This document shows, piece by piece, positions 54,541 to 63,221 of a DNA stretch of 64,000 nucleotides (its first letter is position 1; each line of letters opens with the position of its first letter). Below the pieces are notes generated by a model, which did not search any database, had not been told where the DNA came from, and saw only the letters and a program-made list of their open reading frames with translations. The position numbers and the translations under genes were made by a program. Source of the stretch: Shewanella chilikensis (lineage in GTDB: Bacteria; Pseudomonadota; Gammaproteobacteria; Enterobacterales; Shewanellaceae); NCBI RefSeq assembly GCF_002836945.1, contig NZ_NIJM01000003.1, positions 62,001 through 126,000 on the forward strand. The letters are read 5' to 3'.

Positions 54541-56433
54541 TTACAAGACCGGGTCAGCAAGACGCTCGGCCTGGGTTGATGTCATGCCAAAACTGTGGCT
54601 GACGGCAAAGGGGTGCAGTGGATTGTCGATATCTCCGGCAAAGCGCAGGTTCTTCTCCCTGTCTTCGAGATCTATCATCTGCTGGTTGTTATTGAGCTGG
54701 ATCCGGTTCAGGCAGGTGCGGACAAAGGTCGGCTGGAACAGATCGTAGCGGTGATACTTATCGGCAAACTGGGGGTGGGAGGCCTGATAATCACGTACCT
54801 TTCCGGCCACCAGGCTCCAGAAACCCTGTTCACTCAGGCTGGTGTGGCTATCGAGCAGCGGCGCCATAAAGCGGAAGATACAGTCGAAAATATCCAGCAG
54901 TATGTAGTTGAGCTTCATCTCCTCTTCGAGTGAGACCGCCAGTTGCGCCACCCGTCCCGGCAGCGGCGCACTGCCGTTGAGAATTGCGACTTCTTCGCCT
55001 ATGTCCTTCATCAATATGGTGACAGGCACCTTGTCATCCAGCACCAGAATAAGGTTCTCGCCATGGGGCATAAACACCAGATCGTAGGCAAAGAAGGCGT
55101 GCAGCAAGGGGGTAAGGTAGAGATCCAGCAGCCGGCTCATCCAGTCGTGGGCGCTCAGGGGGGAAGCCTCGATAAGCGCCGCCAGCAGGCTCTGCTGCTG
55201 ATTGTCCTGGTGCAGCAGGGCCGCCAGGGTCATCAGTTGCTGTCCGGGTTTTACTAAAGGCTCGCCCTGGAAGCTGAGAGCATAAGGGCTTTCACGCCAC
55301 AGTGCCGAGAGCATCTTCTTGTAGGGAGTGTCTTTCTCCAGCGCCTGCTCATAATACCTGTGGTGATAGCCTATGGCGGCGATTTCCCTGAGCAGCACAA
55401 ATCTTTGCTTGGCAAAGAAAGGGTCGCTGTCGATAAGCTCGGCGACAAAGGCGTTGATCTCCGGGGTGCGGCTCATGTAGTAGGGCGATAAACCCCGCAT
55501 AAAGCCCATATTGAGAATCGACAGCGCCGTCTTCACGTAACAGCGCTTGGGTTGGCTCAGGTTGAAGAAGGTGCGAATGGATTGCTGCACCTGATATTCA
55601 TCACGGCCTTGTCCCAGGTGAATGAGGCGATCGCGGGCCAGATCGGCGGCAAATATGCGGCTGATCTTTTCGCGCCACTGCCATGGATGAACGGGCATCA
55701 GAAAATAATCGTCCGGGTTTTTGCCCTGTTGCCGGATCTTCTGCTCAAATCTGAGCAGCAAGGCATCGCCCAACTCATCTTGCAGCAGTTGTTGATAGTC
55801 GAGCCCTGCTATCAGCGCCAGGCTGGTATGTTCACTGCTGACCGCCAGCCACTCGAGTTGCAGCGGTTGGCCGCTCTCCGGCGTAAAGGCCCGCCAGTCA
55901 TCGACATCAAAACCTATGCGGCCGTTGTTGGCGACAAACACAGGATGGCCTTCGGTCATGGCCGCTTCTATCTGCTGATAGTCGCAATCCACCAGCTCCT
56001 GCACCGGCTTTGCCTGCCACAGAAGTTTGAAGGCCTTGCTGTAGAGGGTGCTGGTGATCTCTTCAAGATAGGTGGGCAGCAATGCATCGCTTATGCCGAG
56101 TCTCTCCTTGAGGGCAATGATAAGCAGCATGGCGTCCGGCTGTTGCTGCTCGCCATCTTTGAAACACTCGATGGAATCCGGCGCTATCTGCAGCTGATCC
56201 AGCTGATAACGGCGACCGCTGAAGCGGTAGCAGAGCTGGCCATCCCGGGTATCCAGCTTGAGCTGCCAACAGGCCTCTTGCTCTGCTTCTGCTTGCAACA
56301 ACAGCTCTAGCGCTATCAGTTTTTCATGACTGAATTCACTGAGAATTTTCGCCAGCAGATGGCGGCTTGCCTGGTTCCAGATAGCAGGCGTCAGATGGCT
56401 GAGGCGGGTCTGTTCGATAATGGATGCTGTCAT
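54541..56433 (-). CDS. pubC: NIS siderophore synthetase (PubC/DesD type)
   Basis: This 630-residue IucA/IucC-family enzyme joins and cyclises N-hydroxy-N-succinyl-diamine units with ATP. Motifs visible: [19 protein letters not shown] (ATP binding region), [13 protein letters not shown], the [17 protein letters not shown] block, and the C-terminal [32 protein letters not shown]. Being the only synthetase, it must do both dimerising and macrocyclising, as PubC and BibC do. The ATG at 56433 overlaps the preceding gene by 4 bases and has AGGAG upstream. Confidence 0.9.
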   Translation of the reverse strand: MTASIIEQTRLSHLTPAIWNQASRHLLAKILSEFSHEKLIALELLLQAEAEQEACWQLKLDTRDGQLCYRFSGRRYQLDQLQIAPDSIECFKDGEQQQPDAMLLIIALKERLGISDALLPTYLEEITSTLYSKAFKLLWQAKPVQELVDCDYQQIEAAMTEGHPVFVANNGRIGFDVDDWRAFTPESGQPLQLEWLAVSSEHTSLALIAGLDYQQLLQDELGDALLLRFEQKIRQQGKNPDDYFLMPVHPWQWREKISRIFAADLARDRLIHLGQGRDEYQVQQSIRTFFNLSQPKRCYVKTALSILNMGFMRGLSPYYMSRTPEINAFVAELIDSDPFFAKQRFVLLREIAAIGYHHRYYEQALEKDTPYKKMLSALWRESPYALSFQGEPLVKPGQQLMTLAALLHQDNQQQSLLAALIEASPLSAHDWMSRLLDLYLTPLLHAFFAYDLVFMPHGENLILVLDDKVPVTILMKDIGEEVAILNGSAPLPGRVAQLAVSLEEEMKLNYILLDIFDCIFRFMAPLLDSHTSLSEQGFWSLVAGKVRDYQASHPQFADKYHRYDLFQPTFVRTCLNRIQLNNNQQMIDLEDREKNLRFAGDIDNPLHPFAVSHSFGMTSTQAERLADPVL

Positions 56434-57047
56434 TGTGTGGCTCCTGTTGCCAGTGCGGCACTGAACCCAGGCAGGGTGCAAAAACCCAGCATGGCTTGTT
56501 TGTTTTCCAGTTGAATGGCGTGGCTGTAGCAGATGCCTACCGCACGGTTCAGCGGGTGAATCTTTTGGTTGTTGATATCCGGCTCTACCACCAGGCGGGC
56601 AAAGCCCAGATGCTGCAGTATCAGAGACACCACAGCCGTGATGGCCTGGCGGCTGAAACCGCGCTTAGGCTTAGTGGGAGGAGCCAGCAGCAAATGCATG
56701 CCGCAATCGCCGTGTTGGCAGTCAAAGTGTTGGCCCACTTCATCAACGCGGGGATCGTACAGCTCGGTATAGAGCACAGGCTCAGCGCCGCGATAGGCCA
56801 TCAGGCCAAACTTATCTGCAGTGGGGGCGAGTTCAATGCGGCGCTCGGTGGGCGTTAAGGATTGCATACCCCAGAAGGCGGCATAGTCGCGGCCGAGCCA
56901 GTCGCTCAGGGTGTCAAAGTGCTCGCTTTCCCGATAGGCACAAAAATCAAAGTCGTTGACCTTGAGGCGCTTGCCCGGCGCAAAGCCGTATCTGGCGCTG
57001 AAGCCGGCTGTGTCGGCAGGTGGATTAACTGCTGTTTGAGAGGCCAT
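56430..57047 (-). CDS. pubB: Hydroxydiamine N-acyltransferase (PubB type)
   Basis: This GNAT-fold acyltransferase (AlcB/IucB family) of about 205 residues would transfer succinyl from succinyl-CoA to the N-hydroxylated diamine. It shows [17 protein letters not shown] near the N-terminus, [24 protein letters not shown] (acyl-CoA site), and [21 protein letters not shown]. The ATG at 57047 shares its A with the TGA of the monooxygenase gene and has GGGAGGC upstream. A longer frame upstream overlaps that gene and is not used. Confidence 0.9.
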   Translation of the reverse strand: MASQTAVNPPADTAGFSARYGFAPGKRLKVNDFDFCAYRESEHFDTLSDWLGRDYAAFWGMQSLTPTERRIELAPTADKFGLMAYRGAEPVLYTELYDPRVDEVGQHFDCQHGDCGMHLLLAPPTKPKRGFSRQAITAVVSLILQHLGFARLVVEPDINNQKIHPLNRAVGICYSHAIQLENKQAMLGFCTLPGFSAALATGATQ

Positions 57048-58393
57048 CAGCTGGCCTCCCGCTGCAGAGCTTGATTGCTGCTGTGCCGGCGTTTGGGCGC
57101 ACTGGCGTCTTGCTTGGGAATACCAAAGCTTTGGAAGGCAATTTGCTGCTCTATCTCGTAAGGTGCTTTGCCCAGGATCTGCCGCAATATGGTGGCGTTG
57201 CGATAGCAGCCCATTCCCAGATCCGGCGAACACAGCCCGTGGGTGTGTAGCCCCAGGTTCTGAACAAAAATTCGTCCGGCCTTGTCTATGTGATAATGAC
57301 GCTGGACATCTGGCTCGCCCTTTTGATCGAACAGCAGCTGCGAGTGGAGCGGCTCGAGAAAGTCCGGCAATCGGTAGCAGTAGCCGGTGGCCAGTACCAG
57401 TGCCGAGCTGGTCAGCTCAAACTCCTGTTCAAGCTCTGTATGTCTGCAACCCAGCAGCAGTTGCTGTCCGTCGCTGTGAACGCTTTGCAGTGCCGTGTTG
57501 GTCAGCAGCTGTACATCAAAGTCACAGTGCAGGCGTTTTTGGTAAAGCAGATCATAGATGCTGTTGATCAGATCGGCGTTGATCCCCTTATAGAGGCTCT
57601 TTTGTGAGCCGATAAGTTCGCGGCGCTGCGCCTCGGGCAGGGCGTGGAAATAGTCGATATATTCCGGCGAGGTCATCTCCAGAGTCAGCTTGGTGTACTC
57701 AAGCGGGAAGAATCTTGGCGAGCGGGTGAGCCAGCGCAGGCGATAACCGAATTTGTCGATATCCAGCAGCAGATCTTCGAAGATCTCTGCCGCGCTCTGG
57801 CCACTGCCGACTATGGTGATGTCATTTTGGCTCTGCAGCGCCTGTTTACGGTGCAGATAGTTGGCCGAGTGCAGTACCCGCTTGTCGGCGCCGGGGCAAA
57901 AGTGGGGCATCCAGGGTTGGGTGCCGGTTCCCAGCACCAGGTGACGGGCGCGCAGGCTCAGTTCTTGGCCACTGACTCTGTCCTGCCCTTTGACCAGATA
58001 GGTGTCGGTTTCGGCATCGAAACTGACCCGGGTGACCTTGAAATTGAATTTAAGGTTACTCAGCTCGGCGCAGACCCATTGGCAGTAGCGATTATATTCC
58101 TGCCGCGGCAGGAAGAAGCTTTCGCGGATATAGAAGCTGTAGAGTCGGCCGGTTTGTTTGGCGAAGTTCAAATAGCTGTAGCGACTGGTGGGATCGGCCA
58201 TGGTCACCAGATCCGACATGACAGGGGTCTGCAATCTGGACGATTCCAGCAACATGCCGGGATGCCAATCGAAACCGACGCCGGCATCGACAAACAGACA
58301 CTCAAGACCGTCAAGCGGCTCGACCAGGGCCGCCAGGCTCAGGTTAAAGGGGCCGATGCCTATGCCCAGGATATCGTAGACTTTGGTTTGCAT
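57047..58393 (-). CDS. pubA: Diamine/lysine N-hydroxylase (PubA type)
   Basis: This 448-residue FAD- and NADPH-dependent monooxygenase (IucD/PvdA-like) hydroxylates the amine of putrescine, cadaverine or a related substrate. Motifs: FAD-binding GIGIGPFNLSLAALV (residues 10-24), GFDWHPGMLLESSRLQ, NADPH-binding VGSGQSAAEIFEDLL, and ATGYCYRLP near the C-terminus. GAGGAGG precedes the ATG, 10 bases after the decarboxylase stop. Confidence 0.93.
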   Translation of the reverse strand: MQTKVYDILGIGIGPFNLSLAALVEPLDGLECLFVDAGVGFDWHPGMLLESSRLQTPVMSDLVTMADPTSRYSYLNFAKQTGRLYSFYIRESFFLPRQEYNRYCQWVCAELSNLKFNFKVTRVSFDAETDTYLVKGQDRVSGQELSLRARHLVLGTGTQPWMPHFCPGADKRVLHSANYLHRKQALQSQNDITIVGSGQSAAEIFEDLLLDIDKFGYRLRWLTRSPRFFPLEYTKLTLEMTSPEYIDYFHALPEAQRRELIGSQKSLYKGINADLINSIYDLLYQKRLHCDFDVQLLTNTALQSVHSDGQQLLLGCRHTELEQEFELTSSALVLATGYCYRLPDFLEPLHSQLLFDQKGEPDVQRHYHIDKAGRIFVQNLGLHTHGLCSPDLGMGCYRNATILRQILGKAPYEIEQQIAFQSFGIPKQDASAPKRRHSSNQALQREAS

Positions 58394-58403
58394 CAGTTCC
58401 TCC

Positions 58404-60077
58404 TCAGGCGCTGTAAAGCGCGCTGGTCTTGTAGTGACGGGCCTGCTCGCGACCGATTTTGCAGATGTCGGTCAATACGGCTTCGATATCCTCGAGACAG
58501 GTGTGAGGGTTGAGCAGGGTAAACTTGAGATATTGGCTGCCGGCCACCTTGGTCGCTGCAATCATGGCGCGGCCTTCGCGGGCCAGACGGGCGCGGATAT
58601 GGCGATTGCATTCATCCAGTTCGGCGCTGCCGAGTGCCGGGTCGTTGAAGCGAAACACCAGGGTAGTCAGCGACGGGCGCTGCGCCGTCTGCAGCTCGGG
58701 GAAATGGCTAAAGCTTTTATAAAGCTCGGCTGTGGTGGCAATCAGGGTGTCGAACATCTCGCCTATGGCATCCGGCCCGGCGGCTCTCAGGCTTAGCCAC
58801 AGCTTGAGGGCATCAAACCTGCGGGTGGTCTGCAGGCTCTTGTTGACCAGATCCGGCACTCCGGCCTGGGTCTGGGCCTCAGGGTTGAGGTAATCGGCAT
58901 GGTAGGTGAGGTAACCGAGCATGCCTTTGTCCTTGACCAACAGCGCCGAGCAGCACACGGGCTGGAAGAATGACTTATGGAAATCCAGGCTGACAGAGTC
59001 GGCCAACTCTATGCCTTCAAGGCGTTGGCGCTGGGTGCGTGACAGCAACAAGGCGCCGCCGTAGGCCGCGTCTACATGCAGATAACAGCCGAATTCGCGG
59101 CAAAGGGCAGCTATGGGCGCTATGGGATCTATGGCGCCAAAGTCAGTGGTCCCAGCGGTAGCGACCACGGCAATGGGGATCAGTCCTGCCGCTTTGAGCT
59201 GCCTGAGTTTGCCCGCCAGTGCCTTGGGATCCATGCGCCGATTGGCATCACAACCGACAGTCATTACCGCTTCATGTCCCAACCCTAAAAGTGCGGCCGC
59301 TTTTTGGATGCTGAAATGGCTGAATTCAGAGCAGAGAATGCGGTATCGGTGAGCATTGGCAGCCAGGCCCGCCAGAACATTGCCTCTGTGACCCGGCTCA
59401 AGGCTGCCAGCCAACTCTCTGGCAAGCAGCAGCGCCATCAGGTTGGACTGGGTGCCGCCGGTAGTGAATACACCGTCGGCATATCCTTGATATCCCACGC
59501 GCTCGCAGGCCCAATCGATAACCTTCTGTTCAATCAGAGTCCCGCCGGCGCTCTGATCCCAGGTTTCCACCGCGGTATTGATGGCTGAACTCAACTGCTC
59601 GGCCAACAAGGATGTGAGCATTACAGGGCAGTTGAGGTGGGCCAGATAATCCGGGTGTTGGAAATAGATGGCGTGGCTGAGATAGAGCTTGTCCAGTTCG
59701 GCCAGAACTTGCTTCATGTCCCCAAGGGGGTGGTCGAGATTGATATCGGAAAATGCGCTTTGCAGTTCTTCGGGGCGAATGCCACTGCTGGGACCATCCA
59801 GCCGTTCAAGGCGGTGTTTCAGGGTATCCATGCCCAGTTGCATCAAGTGGGAGTAGTGGTGTTCGGGTGCGATACCAAAGAGCTCAGTGTGGGGAGCGAA
59901 CGGCAGATGGCCGGCGGCATCATAGCTCGGGTCATTGCTCGCCTGTTCAGGCTCCATGCTGGGGTGGGTCACTTTTGCCTCCTTTGCGACTGACATGAGG
60001 TCAGCCATCAATGACAAGTCACCCAGGGACAGGAACTGCTTCGGCCTTTCCCTGGGCCATTCCTTTTTGGCTGTCAT
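58404..60077 (-). CDS. PLP-dependent lysine/ornithine decarboxylase of the siderophore locus (DesA/AvbD-like)
   Basis: This 557-residue group II decarboxylase makes the diamine precursor (cadaverine or putrescine) for the siderophore. Features: FTTGGTQSNLMALLLAREL (cofactor phosphate site), the HVDAAYGGALLLS aspartate, and LDFHKSFFQP with the PLP-binding Lys. It resembles the DesA/diaminobutyrate decarboxylase group more than the fold type III (speC) family. An equivalent gene is known in the S. algae avaroferrin locus. The start is uncertain; ATG 60077 has GAGAAAAGG directly before it, and internal ATGs lie at 60008 and 59996. Confidence 0.88.
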   Translation of the reverse strand: MTAKKEWPRERPKQFLSLGDLSLMADLMSVAKEAKVTHPSMEPEQASNDPSYDAAGHLPFAPHTELFGIAPEHHYSHLMQLGMDTLKHRLERLDGPSSGIRPEELQSAFSDINLDHPLGDMKQVLAELDKLYLSHAIYFQHPDYLAHLNCPVMLTSLLAEQLSSAINTAVETWDQSAGGTLIEQKVIDWACERVGYQGYADGVFTTGGTQSNLMALLLARELAGSLEPGHRGNVLAGLAANAHRYRILCSEFSHFSIQKAAALLGLGHEAVMTVGCDANRRMDPKALAGKLRQLKAAGLIPIAVVATAGTTDFGAIDPIAPIAALCREFGCYLHVDAAYGGALLLSRTQRQRLEGIELADSVSLDFHKSFFQPVCCSALLVKDKGMLGYLTYHADYLNPEAQTQAGVPDLVNKSLQTTRRFDALKLWLSLRAAGPDAIGEMFDTLIATTAELYKSFSHFPELQTAQRPSLTTLVFRFNDPALGSAELDECNRHIRARLAREGRAMIAATKVAGSQYLKFTLLNPHTCLEDIEAVLTDICKIGREQARHYKTSALYSA

Positions 60078-60126
60078 CCTTTTCTCAACGACAGCGGCGA
60101 CAAATTAGCATGCACTCAAATACAAA

Positions 60127-60141
60127 TGCAAATGATTCTCA
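60127..60141 (-). promoter_or_regulatory. Fur box upstream of the siderophore operon
   Basis: TGAGAATCATTTGCA on the minus strand matches the 7-1-7 Fur consensus at 11 of 14 positions. It lies about 50 bases upstream of the decarboxylase start, in AT-rich sequence, fitting iron repression of the whole operon. Confidence 0.65.
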
Positions 60142-60298
60142 ATTAATTTATGTAAAGATGTAACCGCCTTGATTGGACGCCTGCATCAATCACAACAAAT
60201 TGCTCAGCCAAAGACAGGCTTGAGGCGACTGAGTTGAGAGCGATTTGCAAAAGAGTGACTGAGTTAATTCAGTCGGCGGTGAGGCAAAGGGCGGGAGC
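60142..60298. other. Intergenic region next to the second MITE
   Basis: No gene seen. A short inverted repeat GACTGAGTTAATTCAGTC lies near 60257. Confidence 0.4.
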
Positions 60299-60411
60299 CT
60301 AAGGAAGGTGCGAACAAGTGCCATGTGTGCTTTGCGTCGGCTTACAGGCCTGGGAGCAAGGCCTGGTTCGCAGCAAATGGCCCTAGTGCTTTGCAAGAAG
60401 CACTTTCCTAA
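60299..60411. mobile_element. MITE with IS5-like ends, copy 2 (short)
   Basis: It starts GGAAGGTGCGAACAAGT at 60303 and ends GCACTTTC at 60407, about 105 bp long. It is flanked on both sides by CTAA, a direct 4-bp target duplication of the IS5 type. The sequence aligns with the first 100 bases of the element at 29830 with about 11 mismatches, but the right 160 bases of that element are missing, leaving only a shortened right terminal repeat. Confidence 0.8.
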
Positions 60412-60556
60412 TACGGCGGAGCAAGCTTGCTCAAATATCCTCTGAACTGGGCCGACTAAATTCCTCAACATAGGCATGAATGGAGAATTAACTCACTGCC
60501 ATATAAGCACTAAACTGAGTATATTCATCACAAGAGGAATTTTTGAGGAGCAGGGG

Positions 60557-61324
60557 ATGAAAGCCACAGCCGGTCGTCCTAAAGGCCATTCAGGGGCCAG
60601 GGATGCTTTGATAGAAGCCGCGCGTAGCTGCTTTACCCTGAAGGGCTATGAGCGGGTTTCCACCCGAGAGCTGGCGCGCAAGGCGGGAGTGGATGCGGCG
60701 ATGATCCGTTATTACTTCGGCTCCAAGGCAGGCCTGTTTGAGGCCATGGTCAGAGACACAATCGCTCCTGTGCTGGAAGCTTTCAAACACTACAATGCCG
60801 CGCAAAGTCACCAATCTACCTCTGAGGGCTCTGCAAACAGCCCTGAGCCCAACAATAGCCGCCTTGAGCCGAGCAAGATGAGTCTTGATTCGAGCAAGAA
60901 AAGGCCCGAGTCAGGTTTTGGCGGACCATTTGAGCTGATGCAGGTCTATTACCGCGCCATGGCTGCCAACCCGGCCTTGCCCGGGCTTATCATCCAGGTA
61001 TTGAATCACAGAGAAGGCAGTGAAGCCTTCGATGCCCTTGCCAGTGTATTCAGTGACATGCTCAGCCGCTCGAAGCTGTGGATCCGCCAGCTTGGGCAAG
61101 ATCAAGGCCTCAATCCCAACCTGGACCCTATCTTGGCGCGGCTGAGTTTTGTCAGCCTGATGGTGTTTCCGCTGATCGCCCCGGCCCATCTGATGCGGGA
61201 CTTCGGCGTCGAATTGAACGAAACCTGGCTCAAACAGCTGGCAGAGCACAATGCCAAAGTCCTGCATCAAGGCTTATTGCGCCAGGATATTGCCGCCAAC
61301 CCAGGCAGTGAGGAACCCCAATGA
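60557..61324 (+). CDS. TetR family regulator (CecR-like)
   Basis: This 255-residue TetR-type DNA-binding protein has the helix-turn-helix DALIEAARSCFTLKGYERVSTRELARKAGVDAAMIRYYFGSKAGLFEAM (about 15-65). A charged, low-complexity linker at about 85-115 (SPEPNNSRLEPSKMS) leads to a ligand-binding half with FGGPFELMQVYYRAM. It heads an operon with HlyD, ATPase and permease genes, the same order as E. coli cecR(ybiH)-ybhGFSR. I infer it controls this exporter. The ATG at 60557 has AGGGG just upstream; the next gene overlaps its stop by 4 bases. Confidence 0.83.
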   Translation: MKATAGRPKGHSGARDALIEAARSCFTLKGYERVSTRELARKAGVDAAMIRYYFGSKAGLFEAMVRDTIAPVLEAFKHYNAAQSHQSTSEGSANSPEPNNSRLEPSKMSLDSSKKRPESGFGGPFELMQVYYRAMAANPALPGLIIQVLNHREGSEAFDALASVFSDMLSRSKLWIRQLGQDQGLNPNLDPILARLSFVSLMVFPLIAPAHLMRDFGVELNETWLKQLAEHNAKVLHQGLLRQDIAANPGSEEPQ

Positions 61325-62265
61325 ACAAGATATCCCTGATACTGACAGCGACACTATTGCTGTTGCAAGCTTGTGGCGACAACGGCGAAAGCCGCGCCAT
61401 GGGCACTCTGGAGCGGGATCGTATCCAGCTTTCAGCCCCCGTTGCCGAGCAGATAGCCGATATCCATGTGGCCGAGGGTGACAAGGTCGAGGCGGGGCAG
61501 TTGTTGCTGCAATTGGACAGCCGCAGCGCGGCAGCCAGAGTGGCACAGCGCCGCGCCGAATTGGCCGAGGCCGGCGCCAGGCTCGATGAGTTGCAACAAG
61601 GTGCCAGGGTAGAAGAGCGGCGGGCGGCCAGAGCCGCCATAGAGGCGGCAACGGCAGCCGCGACCGAAGCCAGACTCAGATATCAGCGCACCCGCGAGCT
61701 GTTTGCCGCCAAAGTGGTGGGGCAGGCGGAGCTGGATGCGGCCATCGCCGAGCGGGATCACACCAAGGCCTTGGTCGAGCAGGCCAATGAACAATGGTTG
61801 CAACTGGAAAACGGTACCCGCAGCGAACAACTGGCTCAGGCCGAAGCCAGAGTGGCAGCCGCAGCGGCGGCGCTCAAGGCCGAGGAGAAAGCCTTGGACG
61901 ACCTCAGCCTCAGGGCGCCGTTGGCATCAGAGGTGGACATATTGCCCTGGAAGAGGGGCGATCGAGTGGCTCAGGGCACTCAACTTGTCGCACTTTTGGC
62001 ACTGGATAAACCCTATGCCAGAGTCTATTTGCCGCAAACGGCCATCAGTAAGCTTTCCCGTGGCGACAAGCTGGAGGTCTGGGTCGATGGGGTGGAGCAG
62101 CCGCTCAAGGGCACTGTCAGAAATATCCGTTCCCAACCGGCATTTACCCCGTTTTATGCCCTTAATGAGCGTGATCGTGCCAGATTGATGTATCTGACGG
62201 ATATCGATGTCGAGGGCGCCGAGTCTCTGCCCTCAGGGCTGGCGCTGGAGGTACGACTGCCATGA
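61321..62265 (+). CDS. HlyD-family periplasmic adaptor (YbhG-like)
   Basis: This 314-residue membrane-fusion protein has a lipoprotein signal (LLLLQAC, Cys17). A split lipoyl-like hairpin domain lies at about 35-60 (APVAEQIADIHVAEGDKV) and near residue 200, with a long alpha-helical coiled coil between (about 70-190, very rich in Ala, Glu and Arg). A beta-barrel end follows. It links the inner-membrane exporter to an outer-membrane channel. It overlaps the TetR gene by 4 bases and the ATPase gene by 4. Confidence 0.9.
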   Translation: MNKISLILTATLLLLQACGDNGESRAMGTLERDRIQLSAPVAEQIADIHVAEGDKVEAGQLLLQLDSRSAAARVAQRRAELAEAGARLDELQQGARVEERRAARAAIEAATAAATEARLRYQRTRELFAAKVVGQAELDAAIAERDHTKALVEQANEQWLQLENGTRSEQLAQAEARVAAAAAALKAEEKALDDLSLRAPLASEVDILPWKRGDRVAQGTQLVALLALDKPYARVYLPQTAISKLSRGDKLEVWVDGVEQPLKGTVRNIRSQPAFTPFYALNERDRARLMYLTDIDVEGAESLPSGLALEVRLP

Positions 62266-63221
62266 CTCAGTCAGCTGATGCCGGTGCTTCTTCGGCCATT
62301 CAAACTACCCTAGCCATTGAAGCTCACGGACTGACCCGGCGTTTTGGTGAGTTGACCGCGGTGGATAATCTCAATCTCGCCATTCCCCGTGGCAGTATTT
62401 ACGGCTTTCTCGGCCCCAACGGTTGCGGCAAGTCCACTGCGATTCGGCTGCTTACCGGCCTGTTGTTGCCGGATGCCGGTGAGGTGACCGTATTGGGAGA
62501 ACCGCTTGCCGGTAACGAAGAGGCGCTCAAGCAACGTATAGGTTATATGACCCAGAAGTTCTCTCTCTACGATAATCTGTCTGTGCTGGAGAACCTCAGA
62601 TTTGTCGCCAGTATTTATGGCCTGTTCGGCCGCCGCGGCAAGGCGCGCATTGAAGAGCTACTGCATCTATATAGCCTGGAGGGCAGGGAGTCTCAGTTGG
62701 CCGGCTCCATGAGTGGTGGTCAGAAGCAGCGTCTGGCACTGGCCTGCGCCACACTGCACTCCCCCGAGCTGTTGTTTCTCGATGAACCCACCTCGGCGGT
62801 CGATCCGGAAAACCGCCGCGAGTTTTGGGAGCGGCTGTTCGATCTCTGCGCCGCCGGGACCACTATTTTGGTGTCAACCCACTACATGGACGAGGCAGAG
62901 CGCTGCCATGCATTGGCAATCCTTGAGCGCGGCGCCAAGCGGGCCGATGGTTCCCCGGCCGAATTGATGCAGCAGATGGGCGCCAGCGTGGTGGAAGTGA
63001 GCGGTGAGCAGCTAAGGACGCTCAAGCAGCAGTTGGTGGCCTTGCCTGAGGTTGTTTCTGCCGCTCAGGTAGGCACCCGGCTCAGGGTGTTGGTGCGGCG
63101 TGATGCCACAGATCCCATCGCCTTTCTCAGCCCCTATTGCGATGGGCGCAAGCTCGCCATGGCGCGCCCCAGTCTCGAAGATGTGTTTGTATCCTGCACC
63201 GGAGGTCGACATGTGGGCTAG
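62262..63221 (+). CDS. ABC-2 exporter ATPase (single YbhF-like domain)
   Basis: This 319-residue ATPase has Walker A GPNGCGKST (about 48-56), the YMTQKFSLYDNLSVLENL region, signature MSGGQKQRLAL, Walker B LLFLDEPTSAVDP and the STHYMDEAERC His switch, with a DrrA-type C-terminal tail. E. coli YbhF has two fused ATPase domains; this protein has only one, so it presumably works as a homodimer. It overlaps the permease gene by 11 bases. Confidence 0.92.
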   Translation: MTQSADAGASSAIQTTLAIEAHGLTRRFGELTAVDNLNLAIPRGSIYGFLGPNGCGKSTAIRLLTGLLLPDAGEVTVLGEPLAGNEEALKQRIGYMTQKFSLYDNLSVLENLRFVASIYGLFGRRGKARIEELLHLYSLEGRESQLAGSMSGGQKQRLALACATLHSPELLFLDEPTSAVDPENRREFWERLFDLCAAGTTILVSTHYMDEAERCHALAILERGAKRADGSPAELMQQMGASVVEVSGEQLRTLKQQLVALPEVVSAAQVGTRLRVLVRRDATDPIAFLSPYCDGRKLAMARPSLEDVFVSCTGGRHVG

